Notes: a model not told the origin generated them from the letters alone. DNA of 64,000 nt from Butyricimonas faecalis (GCF_003991565.1 NZ_CP032819.1:4030001-4094000), one strand, 5' to 3'; counted from the stretch's first letter, positions 26,333 to 32,637 are shown. A program made the numbers and translations.

Positions 26333-26734
26333 TTATTTATCCCTTAAATCAACATCTTGTTTCATAAATTGGAAAAATCCCTTTAATACAATTAAAGCAA
26401 GCCCTATTACAGTTGCTGTTGTAGTTCCCAATATTGCTATTAAAACTGAATCATGTAAACTATAACACGCTCTGTTGTTCATTAATATTATAATAACACA
26501 AGTTATCCAACCAAAAATCAACAATTGGGTTGAACAAGCTAATATGATTCTTACAATTGTATCAAATCTATAACGACTTTTTAACAGTTGATGAACTTCC
26601 TCTTCCCATGTTTTTTTCAATGTTTGTTCGGGAAGAGCATCTTTATCTGATGAATTCTTTCGATGATTAGTACGTTCGATGGTCTTGAAAAGTTCATCTA
26701 AATTCAAATTTGCATCAATATCACTGTTCATCAT
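26333..26734 (-). CDS. Two-helix membrane protein, putative toxin paired with Panacea antitoxin
   Basis: 133 residues. The first 55 are charged and hydrophilic; then two membrane helices ('IVRIILACSTQLLIFGWITCVIIILM', about 61-86, described in two parts here: IVRIILACSTQLL then IFGWITCVIIILM; and 'SVLIAILGTTTATVIGLA' about 97-114). Its start overlaps the end of the Panacea gene by 14 bp, so the two are translated together. In PanAT systems the gene beside a Panacea antitoxin is a toxin, and one known class is small proteins with membrane helices that depolarise the membrane. Assignment rests on position and topology; no toxin domain was recognised by sequence. Confidence 0.55.
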   Translation of the reverse strand: MMNSDIDANLNLDELFKTIERTNHRKNSSDKDALPEQTLKKTWEEEVHQLLKSRYRFDTIVRIILACSTQLLIFGWITCVIIILMNNRACYSLHDSVLIAILGTTTATVIGLALIVLKGFFQFMKQDVDLRDK

Positions 26735-27206
26735 CGTTAAGTTTTACAAATGAAAAGAAATAGTTGAAAATATCTTCGTCATCTAATTTTGTATTCCATT
26801 TTCCTCCACTATTTTGAACTGCTATATCCCATGGGCTATCTTTTTGATGTGACCATTCAGACAATTGTCCTGCTGATAATTTTCCAAATTTTTGAACAAC
26901 TTGGTCAATTATACTCGTAATAAATGAGCATCTATTTTTAATTTCATTATATGCTTCTTCCGTTATGTCATCTGATAACTTTATTTTTTTGTGTACCCGT
27001 GGAAAAACAGGACCATAAGGCCATGCGCTTGGATGTTCTGTGGTTAATCTTTCTTTATGAATAACAAGTATTGTACCATATATAATATACATCAATTTTT
27101 GTATTTGAGTCATGTTTACACTCAAATTATGCTGTTTAGCAGAATATCTTATTGCCTTGGCTATGTCAATACTATCAAAGTTTAATTCGGTAAAGTTTGT
27201 TGCCAT
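26721..27206 (-). CDS. Panacea-domain (DUF4065/SocA-like) antitoxin
   Basis: 161 residues. Panacea hallmarks are visible: 'TQIQKLMYIIYGTILV' near the start, 'AWPYGPVFPRVHKKIKL' in the middle and 'LSAGQLSEWSHQKDSPWDIAV' towards the end. Panacea proteins act as hyperpromiscuous antitoxins in PanAT systems; SocA of Caulobacter and GepA-like phage proteins share the fold. It precedes and overlaps the gene for a two-helix membrane protein (26333-26734), a likely toxin. As a cargo module it would stabilise the transposon or protect its host from phage. An inverted repeat at 27248-27266 lies upstream and could be its operator. Confidence 0.8.
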   Translation of the reverse strand: MATNFTELNFDSIDIAKAIRYSAKQHNLSVNMTQIQKLMYIIYGTILVIHKERLTTEHPSAWPYGPVFPRVHKKIKLSDDITEEAYNEIKNRCSFITSIIDQVVQKFGKLSAGQLSEWSHQKDSPWDIAVQNSGGKWNTKLDDEDIFNYFFSFVKLNDDEQ

Positions 27207-27247
27207 ATCTGCTTAATTTTTTATGCTATAAATATATGAAAAATATG

Positions 27248-27266
27248 CCTAATGCCAAAAATTAGG
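27248..27266. promoter_or_regulatory. Small palindrome between transposase unit and Panacea gene
   Basis: CCTAAT (27248-27253) and ATTAGG (27261-27266) form a 6-bp stem with a 7-nt loop in the 61-bp gap upstream of the Panacea start. It may be an operator for the toxin-antitoxin pair or a weak terminator for the gene at 27268-27645. Confidence 0.3.
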
Positions 27267-27267
27267 A

Positions 27268-27645
27268 CTATTTTTCTTTCTTGTTTGGATTATAATTCAA
27301 CGCTTGAATTATGAGTTTATCAAACGAACCTAATTCTCTTTCTTCCGATGGCAAATCATCCTCTCCATTTTCTTGCAAAACATGGTCAAGCAAAAAGGGA
27401 AAACTACGCATCACTATTTGATTGAGTATCGTTTTGTTTACGTTTCGAAGAACGTGAGATAGTAAACAACCGCTTGCTTCTTTACCCGTGAGTGTTTCCA
27501 CTTTCACGATGCTTGCATCACAACCTTTCCGGTAAAACTGGATAATAGCTTCATCCAGTAAATATTCCCCTGTATCCAGTAAATAAACCCGTATGTCTTT
27601 AGCTCCTAGCTGGACTTTCCCCACTTTAACTATCTTGTTAGCCAT
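27268..27645 (-). CDS. Unknown protein overlapping the transposase gene
   Basis: 125 residues, not recognised. It starts 8 bp before the transposase stop on the same strand, so it is in the transposase operon and may be translationally coupled. Visible features are a basic beta-rich first half ('KVGKVQLGAKDIRVYLLDTGEYLLDEAIIQF' in outline, residues about 5-37), a 'GKEASGCLLSHVLRNVNKTIL' segment and a charged, lysine-rich end. No membrane helix. A role as a transposition accessory or regulator is possible from position only. Confidence 0.6.
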   Translation of the reverse strand: MANKIVKVGKVQLGAKDIRVYLLDTGEYLLDEAIIQFYRKGCDASIVKVETLTGKEASGCLLSHVLRNVNKTILNQIVMRSFPFLLDHVLQENGEDDLPSEERELGSFDKLIIQALNYNPNKKEK

Positions 27646-28564
27646 GTATCAATTGTTTATAAGTCAATCTATGCCCTCCAATCTTTTGCAAAAATAAGAA
27701 AAATCTTTCGCTTTCACTCTCGAAATCACGAGTATTGTACCTGAACGCAAATTCGTCCACGTACTTCTGTAAATGTTTCTTGGAAGTGAAGTGATAGATA
27801 CCGATAATTCCTCTTTTCAGTAAAGACCAGAATCCTTCTATCGTGTTCGTGTAAACGTTACCGTTCACGAACTCTTTTTCGTTGTGTCTCACGAACAAAT
27901 GGTTATATATCTTGTTCACTTGCTTGTAACCTAACCATTCATCCGTGTAAACCGTTGCGGTTTCTTTCACGATTTTCACGACTTCTGGCGTGATATGTTG
28001 AGAAGAAGTACTTTCAACTTGCTTTGCAACAACCTTGCCAGCTTCCCTTTCAATCATACCTAAAACAGGGGTTTTCTCTTTAGTGCTTCTACCTTGCGTT
28101 CCATCGACTTTTTTTGAAGCGTGTTTATTCTTTTCCTTCCCACCGATATAAGTTTCATCAATTTCCACCGTACCTTCAAATTCCGAGTTATTCTCGATGC
28201 CAAAACAATTTCTAATTCTTTGAAGCATGAACCAAGCAGTCTTTTGCGTCACGTCAATATCTTTCGATAACTGTAACGATGAAATACCTTTCTTGTGAGA
28301 AGTAGCAATCCAGATAGCCATAAACCACTTTTGTAGTTCAATTTTGGTGTTATCAAACAAGGTGTTAGTTTTGACGTTGAAGTACTTTCCCGTGTTTTTG
28401 CATTTATAATTGTGTCCCTTGCACTTGTACACTTTAGAGTTCGGGTCAAACGGGGAAACCACGTTCCCGTTCCATCTTGCCTCTTCCAGATAAGAGAAAC
28501 ATTCCTCGTCAGAAGGAAATGCCTTTAGTAACTCGAATAGCGATTTAAATGCAAACCCCATCAT
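27638..28564 (-). CDS. IS1595-family (ISXO2-like) transposase
   Basis: 308 residues. Domain order is that of IS1595 transposases: a zinc-ribbon-like region (Cys48 and Cys55 visible in 'YKCKGHNYKCKNTGKYF'), a helix-turn-helix stretch ('SLQLSKDIDVTQKTAWFMLQ', about 96-115), then the RNase H-fold catalytic domain with Asp136 (EIDETYIGG), Asp208 (YTDEW) and Asn240/Glu243 (TNTIEGFWSLLKRG). The first half of the zinc ribbon lacks the usual CxxC. Likely start is the ATG at 28564 (a second ATG follows directly). Expressed leftwards from a consensus promoter overlapped by a large palindrome. It would act on the 26-bp ends at 26226 and 32677. Confidence 0.93.
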   Translation of the reverse strand: MMGFAFKSLFELLKAFPSDEECFSYLEEARWNGNVVSPFDPNSKVYKCKGHNYKCKNTGKYFNVKTNTLFDNTKIELQKWFMAIWIATSHKKGISSLQLSKDIDVTQKTAWFMLQRIRNCFGIENNSEFEGTVEIDETYIGGKEKNKHASKKVDGTQGRSTKEKTPVLGMIEREAGKVVAKQVESTSSQHITPEVVKIVKETATVYTDEWLGYKQVNKIYNHLFVRHNEKEFVNGNVYTNTIEGFWSLLKRGIIGIYHFTSKKHLQKYVDEFAFRYNTRDFESESERFFLFLQKIGGHRLTYKQLIHG

Positions 28565-28592
28565 AATGTCTATCGTTTTAAAGATTACAGTA

Positions 28593-28644
28593 CAAAGATA
28601 AGAAATATATTACACCAAACAAAATATTAGTGTAATATATTTCT
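28593..28644 (-). promoter_or_regulatory. Transposase promoter overlapped by a 15-bp-arm palindrome
   Basis: On the minus strand the -33 TTTG (28623-28620), a 19-bp spacer and the -7 TATCTTTG (28600-28593) match the Bacteroides consensus. A perfect inverted repeat with 15-bp arms, AGAAATATATTACAC at 28601-28615 and its complement at 28630-28644, covers the spacer and the area just upstream. This is a strong operator candidate, or a hairpin that would limit transposase expression from read-through transcripts. Confidence 0.75.
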
Positions 28645-28659
28645 AAAATCTTTTCACAA

Positions 28660-28706
28660 TGAACCATTATGAACTTGTTTCCTTTTGAGTAAAATCTCTA
28701 CCTTTG
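28660..28706 (+). promoter_or_regulatory. Promoter with shared TGAAC motif for the 28739 gene
   Basis: TGAACCATTATGAACTTG at 28660-28677 contains the direct repeat TGAAC-N5-TGAAC and ends in a -33-like CTTG (28674-28677). A 21-bp spacer follows, then -7 TACCTTTG (28699-28706), 33 bp before the ATG. The same block is found at the promoter near 31955-32000. Confidence 0.65.
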
Positions 28707-28738
28707 AGAACTTTACAAACTTTTTAAAAAGAAAGATT

Positions 28739-29044
28739 ATGAAACTGCATCAGAAAGAGATTTTTAAGCAATACATTAAACCTAAAAGTAGCTTAACTCC
28801 ATCCCATGAAACTAATTTTGTGGATATTAGACATATAACTATATCATTAAAACATGATATGCCTATCCAGTATTTAAGTAGTGAGACTAAAAACGAATTA
28901 TACTTTGTGGATGTCAATTTTGACCCTCAAAGTAAGAATAACATTTTGACAGTCTTTTCTAACAAAGAAGTTGCAGAAAAATATTATAGGGAACTCAAAA
29001 ATGAAATTGAAAAAATCACGCAAAAATATTCTTTATCTGAGTAA
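28739..29044 (+). CDS. Small unknown cargo protein
   Basis: 101 residues, starting MKLHQKEIFKQY. A TTG-started longer reading (from 28685) would include the promoter, so the ATG at 28739 is preferred. The sequence is hydrophilic, mixed alpha/beta, ending in a charged helix ('EVAEKYYRELKNEIEKITQKY'). No family recognised. It has its own promoter carrying the TGAAC-N5-TGAAC motif and its 3' end overlaps the convergent gene at 29033 by 12 bp. Confidence 0.6.
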   Translation: MKLHQKEIFKQYIKPKSSLTPSHETNFVDIRHITISLKHDMPIQYLSSETKNELYFVDVNFDPQSKNNILTVFSNKEVAEKYYRELKNEIEKITQKYSLSE

Positions 29045-29296
29045 TCTTTTAGCTTCTTCTTCGGTTAAATTGTGCTTTTTGACATACTCATCAAATAACG
29101 GAAAGAAAATGGAATCAAAATCATATTTTGATGTAATAAACGGATGATAATCAGAAAAAAATATTCGTCTAACAGCATTGTCGTATGCTCCATGCTGTGA
29201 TTTTCTTAACGCTTCATTGATATGAAACTTGTAAATATCAACATTTTGTTGACGTTCATCATATGTTTCTTCGGTATTTTTTATCTCTTGTTTCAT
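29033..29296 (-). CDS. Small unknown acidic/aromatic protein
   Basis: 87 residues, cytoplasmic by composition. It contains 'DIYKFHINEALRKSQHGAYDNAVRRIFFSDY' in outline (residues about 20-50) and ends in a helix 'NLTEEEAKRLLR'. No family recognised. It lies downstream of the peptide gene and its terminator, on the same strand, and overlaps the convergent 28739 gene by 12 bp. Confidence 0.5.
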   Translation of the reverse strand: MKQEIKNTEETYDERQQNVDIYKFHINEALRKSQHGAYDNAVRRIFFSDYHPFITSKYDFDSIFFPLFDEYVKKHNLTEEEAKRLLR

Positions 29297-29354
29297 GTCT
29301 CAAGTAATTTTATTACTCATAATATAATAAACTCTTAAAGCATTTTCAATAGAT

Positions 29355-29386
29355 AACTAGGCGTATCTGAAAAAATACACCTAGTT
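29355..29386. terminator. Terminator hairpin after the peptide gene
   Basis: AACTAGG-C-GTAT (29355-29366) pairs with ATAC-A-CCTAGTT (29375-29386) with one mismatch and an 8-nt A-rich loop. It starts 11 bp after the stop of the 34-codon gene and closes the radical SAM operon. Confidence 0.65.
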
Positions 29387-29397
29387 ATTTTCATCTA

Positions 29398-29502
29398 CTA
29401 TCCGTGTCTAGAGGAAATTCCACAAGAGTAATCAGAAGATTTTCCACATCCCGGGATAGCCTTCACGCTTGATGACATCTCGATTGAAAGAGTTATTTTC
29501 AT
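29398..29502 (-). CDS. Putative RiPP precursor peptide, 34 residues
   Basis: A short ATG-to-TAG frame 63 bp after the radical SAM stop, on the same strand and before a terminator. The C-terminal half reads PGCGKSSDYSCGISSRHG: two cysteines (Cys19, Cys27) eight residues apart among Ser, Gly, Asp and Tyr. The N-terminal half is a short leader-like stretch rich in Ser with Lys2, Glu8 and Lys14. A purine-rich AAGAAAAG lies about 12-19 bases before the ATG. Small Cys/Ser/Gly-rich peptides beside SPASM radical SAM enzymes are usually their substrates, in which cysteine sulfur is crosslinked to a backbone carbon (sactipeptide or ranthipeptide). Role is inferred from context; the leader is shorter than in many precursors. 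Confidence 0.55.
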   Translation of the reverse strand: MKITLSIEMSSSVKAIPGCGKSSDYSCGISSRHG

Positions 29503-29565
29503 AATCGTATAACTTTTCTTGTTACAAGGTTAGTTCAGGACAACCTATTTATCCTTGCATCCCTG

Positions 29566-31125
29566 TTATTCCCAATGCTTCTCTCTATAATTTTCTCCCA
29601 CTTCTTTCTTGAAAGAAACAGGCGTGTTTATTACTATTTGCCCCAGTTTATCATGAATAGATGAACCATTTAACGGGTCTTGTCCGTTCTTTAGCTTACA
29701 AGCTAGATTATACCTAACTTCTGCCATGAAACAATTAACCGATGAAGCCTTGTACGGGGTCCCGTGTTCCACGTAAGCGTTACCGATACAGAGAAAACAG
29801 AATGCACATTTGTCATGCTTGCCACATTCATCTATATCCTTGACTTTTAAAGATTGCCATCGTTTTAAAGTCTGACTCGTGTTTAGTATCTCTTCAACTG
29901 TTTTTTCATTCAAGTTACCCAGTGAAGCCGGAAAAGCGCAACATGGAGTCAGATTTCCTTCCGGCGTGATGTTGAACGTGCCAGAAGCTGCCAGACATGG
30001 AGAGGCCTCCATATCCCTGTCTCTCGCACCGTAATTGGGTAACTCTTTTCCGACATACATGGAAATATTTTTGTCAAGTAAAACGATTTCTAGCACTTCA
30101 GGTGGAAGACGAAGGTTATTAACTACAGAAGTATCCCCGTCAACACCGTTACTTAAATTAACTTCGTATTGAAGTACCGCCCCGTGTTCTTTTGCGAGAG
30201 ATTCAACGGTTTGGTATGATTTCACGTTCGTTTTAAAAATAACACACTTAAACGCCATCGGAATCCCGTAACGCCCTATGTCCTTAACGGTTTGTAATGT
30301 TCTTTTCAAAGAACCATTAACTCGTGTTATCTTGTCATGCACCATCTCGTCAGCACTATATATAGATATACCAACAAGGCGAGGATAAAGAGAGCGTAAC
30401 CTATCCACGCTATGCGTGATTGATAATCCGTTCGTGTATATATCAAACACGATATTCTTGTTATACAAATAGTCCAAAATCTCCCATACTTCAGGTTTGG
30501 AAAACGGGTCTCCTCCCGTCAAACATACACGATACAACCCTAGTGAATATAGTTCATCAATTATTCTTTTGTAATCATTTAACGTTAGTTCTTTCCGGTT
30601 TCGTTTACTTGTTTCATCAGATTCACGTGCTGCACCATCGTTAAAACAATGTATGCATTTTGCGCTACAATTATAGGTTAGTTCAAACATAACACTTGTC
30701 ACGTGTTTCCCGTCGTTCAACGCTTCAGAATAAGCTTGTTCAGCTGAGGTAGTTTCGTAAACAAGAGTTTCTTTCTCTCCTTGCTGGGTCCAACGAGTTT
30801 GTCCTTTCACGTACTCACCTTGTTTAACTTGTAAAATTCTCACCTCTTCTTCTGATAGCACCGAAAAGGAAATCAATCCTACTTCGTGAAGCGTTTCGGC
30901 AAACTCATGAATGGAAGATACGTGTATACCAGTTTCTAGTGCTAATTTTTCTATATCTATACATTCGTTTCTTTTTAGAGCTAAAATACTTCCTATAACA
31001 TGAGCGGAATGACTTTTAAAGAAAAAAGATTCTCCACGAATCAAATTGTACGCAATTGCGACACTTTTCTCTGGAGAGTATCTACCGCTAACCCATAGAG
31101 GTCTATAAATCTGTTGTACGTTCAT
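29566..31125 (-). CDS. Radical SAM/SPASM peptide maturase with RRE-like N-terminus
   Basis: 519 residues. Residues about 20-90 have the alternating strand/helix pattern of a PqqD-like RiPP recognition element ('NLIRGESFFFKSHSAHVIGS' ... 'LALETGIHVSSIHEFAETL' ... 'GLIS'). The radical SAM core follows with the 4Fe-4S motif CxxxCxxC at Cys153, Cys157 and Cys160 (NCSAKCIHC) and the SAM-binding 'LTGGDPF'. The C-terminal SPASM domain is cysteine-rich ('LTPCCAFPASLGN', 'CGKHDKCAFCFLC'), for auxiliary clusters. This layout is that of enzymes that modify ribosomal peptides. A two-cysteine 34-residue peptide gene lies downstream; a promoter and leader RNA lie upstream. It is carried by the transposon, with no dedicated transporter or protease nearby. 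Product chemistry cannot be read from sequence. Confidence 0.88.
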   Translation of the reverse strand: MNVQQIYRPLWVSGRYSPEKSVAIAYNLIRGESFFFKSHSAHVIGSILALKRNECIDIEKLALETGIHVSSIHEFAETLHEVGLISFSVLSEEEVRILQVKQGEYVKGQTRWTQQGEKETLVYETTSAEQAYSEALNDGKHVTSVMFELTYNCSAKCIHCFNDGAARESDETSKRNRKELTLNDYKRIIDELYSLGLYRVCLTGGDPFSKPEVWEILDYLYNKNIVFDIYTNGLSITHSVDRLRSLYPRLVGISIYSADEMVHDKITRVNGSLKRTLQTVKDIGRYGIPMAFKCVIFKTNVKSYQTVESLAKEHGAVLQYEVNLSNGVDGDTSVVNNLRLPPEVLEIVLLDKNISMYVGKELPNYGARDRDMEASPCLAASGTFNITPEGNLTPCCAFPASLGNLNEKTVEEILNTSQTLKRWQSLKVKDIDECGKHDKCAFCFLCIGNAYVEHGTPYKASSVNCFMAEVRYNLACKLKNGQDPLNGSSIHDKLGQIVINTPVSFKKEVGENYREKHWE

Positions 31126-31190
31126 GTCAAGTTCAACTTATGTACTATATCACCTCTATAGATACCCTGATTCAAGGAGATTATTCACGT

Positions 31191-31430
31191 AAAAAAAAGC
31201 GTGGGTACTTTTTGTTTATCTTGTCCGAGGTACGACCAAGCACCCATTACCGAATAAACAGTCATCCCACGCTCGACCGGTTGTATATGTAAGAAACAAT
31301 ACAAGGCAAGCATGAGCGTTTGTTAGCTGTTTCATCCTCGGTAATAAAAATTGGTCGTTTTCGAACAAAGGATAAAGCAAAAACGCTTCATTAATCAACA
31401 TGTCCTGTCAGGAAACATTACTTCCTAACA
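31191..31430 (-). ncRNA. Candidate structured leader RNA or free RNA upstream of the maturase
   Basis: From a consensus promoter the minus-strand transcript runs about 240 nt to a long hairpin (AGCGTGGG 31273-31266 with CCCACGCT 31205-31198, plus inner TGTTTAT 31260-31254 with ATAAACA 31219-31213) followed by eight T (31198-31191), a terminator shape. Upstream segments pair with the loop: ACGACCAA (31358-31351) with TTGGTCGT (31239-31232), and CCGAGG (31341-31336) with CCTCGG (31230-31225); as a set these cross and would form a pseudoknot or alternative folds. Others: TGTTAG/CTAACA (31430-31425, 31326-31321) and AGCGTTT/AAACGCT (31387-31381, 31321-31315). It could be an attenuator controlling the maturase or a separate RNA. 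Some 6-8 bp matches are expected by chance in this length. Confidence 0.42.
31216..31401 (-). CDS. Possible 61-residue peptide inside the leader RNA
   Basis: An ATG frame ending 'TTGRAWDDCLFGNGCLVV' then PRTR, 30-40 bases after the likely transcription start and 90 bp before the maturase. A C-terminal stretch with Trp, Asp and two Cys would suit a second modified-peptide precursor. Against it: the first part is hydrophobic and not leader-like, and the codons double as arms of the terminator hairpin. It may be coding, or an open frame by chance within a structured RNA. Confidence 0.28.
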   Translation of the reverse strand: MLINEAFLLYPLFENDQFLLPRMKQLTNAHACLVLFLTYTTGRAWDDCLFGNGCLVVPRTR

Positions 31431-31436
31431 TTGGCG

Positions 31437-31467
31437 CAAAGATATAAAGGTTTTCTGAAACATCAAA
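31437..31467 (-). promoter_or_regulatory. Consensus promoter of the maturase leader RNA
   Basis: On the minus strand TTTG (31467-31464), exactly 19 bp, TATCTTTG (31444-31437): a full match to the Bacteroides consensus. Transcription should start near 31430. Confidence 0.8.
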
Positions 31468-31491
31468 CGCTCTGTGGGATGACTTTTATTA

Positions 31492-31505
31492 TTCATAATG
31501 GTTCA
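31492..31505 (-). promoter_or_regulatory. TGAACCATTATGAA motif upstream of the maturase promoter
   Basis: Fourteen bases identical to the block at 28660 and 31986-32000, here ending 24 bp before the -33 element on the minus strand. Possible regulator site shared by the cargo promoters. Confidence 0.5.
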
Positions 31506-31587
31506 TAAATTGAAAAAAAGTGCTATTTATTTCTATTTTCTATTGAAAAGAAAAGTTTTAATCAATAATTTTTAGAAAAATTACATT

Positions 31588-31785
31588 ATGAAAGTAAAAC
31601 TAACATGCCCGGAATGTGGAAACTATTTTTTCATTGATTACGAGGATGATATTATGAAATTTATCATAGAACTTGATAAAATTGGTTATCCATGTCTCAA
31701 ATGTGGAAATAGTGTTATTGCTAATAATAATAATGTTTCCTACCTTGAATATCAGGAACTACGACAGGAGGAACACCTTCATTAA
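31588..31785 (+). CDS. Small zinc-ribbon protein
   Basis: 65 residues with two CxxC knuckles, CPECG (Cys7, Cys10) and CLKCG (Cys36, Cys39), spaced as in a zinc ribbon, and a short acidic linker. Cytoplasmic, function unknown; such proteins may bind nucleic acid or act as adaptors. Its last 65 bp overlap the convergent gene at 31721-31930, which is unusual; both look real. Confidence 0.6.
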   Translation: MKVKLTCPECGNYFFIDYEDDIMKFIIELDKIGYPCLKCGNSVIANNNNVSYLEYQELRQEEHLH

Positions 31786-31930
31786 GTTCTTTTGCTCGGA
31801 TTTTTGCATCCTTTTCTGAGAAATAGATTTCACCATCTACAGGTATGTAATCACCTTTTACTCTATCATATCTAACAATTATGGTGGAACCATTTGTTTG
31901 TTCCTCCGTTGCAAATACAGGAATGTTCAT
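31721..31930 (-). CDS. Small unknown cargo protein
   Basis: 69 residues: beta-rich start ('IPVFATEEQTNGSTIIVRYD'), 'GEIYFSEKDAKIRAKELNEG' helix and a tyrosine-rich end. No family recognised. It has a promoter with the shared 21-bp block and a TAnnTTTG box 25 bp before the start, which supports it over the convergent overlap with 31588-31785. Confidence 0.55.
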   Translation of the reverse strand: MNIPVFATEEQTNGSTIIVRYDRVKGDYIPVDGEIYFSEKDAKIRAKELNEGVPPVVVPDIQGRKHYYY

Positions 31931-31954
31931 CTCTCTTGTTTTAAGTTTATTTTA

Positions 31955-32000
31955 CAAAAATATAGTACTAAAATGGATAAAACAAGTTCATAATGGTTCA
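31955..32000 (-). promoter_or_regulatory. Promoter with shared TGAAC motif for the 31721-31930 gene
   Basis: On the minus strand TGAACCATTATGAACTTG (32000-31983), 20 bp, TATTTTTG (31962-31955). The block including the -33-like CTTG is identical over 21 bases to that at 28660-28680. Confidence 0.65.
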
Positions 32001-32053
32001 CAAATAAAAAACAGGAACAACGTGATATTTATATTAGAAAGATTCTTTGTTAT

Positions 32054-32227
32054 ATGAACTCGGATGATAATAAAAATACGGTCTCAAGAACTCCTGAAGA
32101 AAACGTGAATGTTGATATGAACCTGTCAGCAAAACAACTCATACAAAAATATGATTGCGTTTATTTAGATGTGTTTAGCAGAATGTTCGACTACGAGATT
32201 GTACATCAATTTGAAGATATTAAATGA
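32054..32227 (+). CDS. Small acidic protein, possible antitoxin
   Basis: 57 residues, starting MNSDDNKNTVSRTPEE; an acidic disordered start, then 'LSAKQLIQKYDCVYLDVFSRMF'. Its stop overlaps the next start (ATGA at 32224-32227), so the two are translationally coupled. Size, charge and overlap with a basic partner fit a toxin-antitoxin pair, but no antitoxin family is recognised. Confidence 0.5.
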   Translation: MNSDDNKNTVSRTPEENVNVDMNLSAKQLIQKYDCVYLDVFSRMFDYEIVHQFEDIK

Positions 32228-32589
32228 TGAATATTGTTGTTAATAAAAATGTCGTGATGCGAATTGATAGCTTCGTGTCAATCTTGAAAATGAACTTCCA
32301 TTTCAATGAGAAAAACTTGCTAACCCAGAAAAATAAAATGCTCGTATCTTTAAGAAACCATATTAACAAGGTAACACAAAAATTACACAGTGCTACAAAA
32401 CAAGAACTGAAATATGGTTCAGGTTATTATTATTGGGAAGATGGCGTGAGTAACTACAGATGGATTTTTGATTATCGGGTATATTACAATCAAAACCTTG
32501 TCATCATACATCAGTTTCGTTGGGTTAATAAATTCCTTAAAAACAAGGAGGTGAAAACAGTACTTGATTTAATGGAGAGAATAATTTAA
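32224..32589 (+). CDS. Basic 121-residue protein, possibly RelE/ParE-like
   Basis: A lysine-rich first half ('NEKNLLTQKNKMLVSLRNHI'), then beta strands 'YRWIFDYRVYYNQNLVIIHQFRWVNKF' in outline (residues about 79-104), which resemble the last strands of RelE/ParE-type toxins (Y-R-x-x-Y-R-V..). The match is weak and the length is longer than usual. It is coupled to the small acidic gene before it and followed by a terminator, then by the right end of the transposon. Confidence 0.5.
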   Translation: MMNIVVNKNVVMRIDSFVSILKMNFHFNEKNLLTQKNKMLVSLRNHINKVTQKLHSATKQELKYGSGYYYWEDGVSNYRWIFDYRVYYNQNLVIIHQFRWVNKFLKNKEVKTVLDLMERII

Positions 32590-32591
32590 CA

Positions 32592-32637
32592 GGTACTCAT
32601 CTGAGTAAACATATGTCCTCAAGCGAGTACCCGTTTT
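32592..32637 (+). terminator. Terminator near the right end of the transposon
   Basis: GGTACTC (32592-32598) pairs with GAGTACC (32625-32631), followed by CGTTTTG. A competing small hairpin ACTCATCTGAGT lies inside. Confidence 0.55.

Noticed and set aside
30420..30644. Plus-strand frame inside the radical SAM gene
   Set aside because: Antisense to the well-supported catalytic region and without protein features.
29566..31125. Radical SAM protein considered as an anaerobic sulfatase-maturing enzyme
   Set aside because: No sulfatase gene nearby, an RRE-like N-terminal domain is present, and a small peptide gene is adjacent.
31216..31430. Leader RNA considered as a retron or CRISPR-related guide RNA
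   Set aside because: No reverse transcriptase, Cas or TnpB/IscB-like protein in the element.
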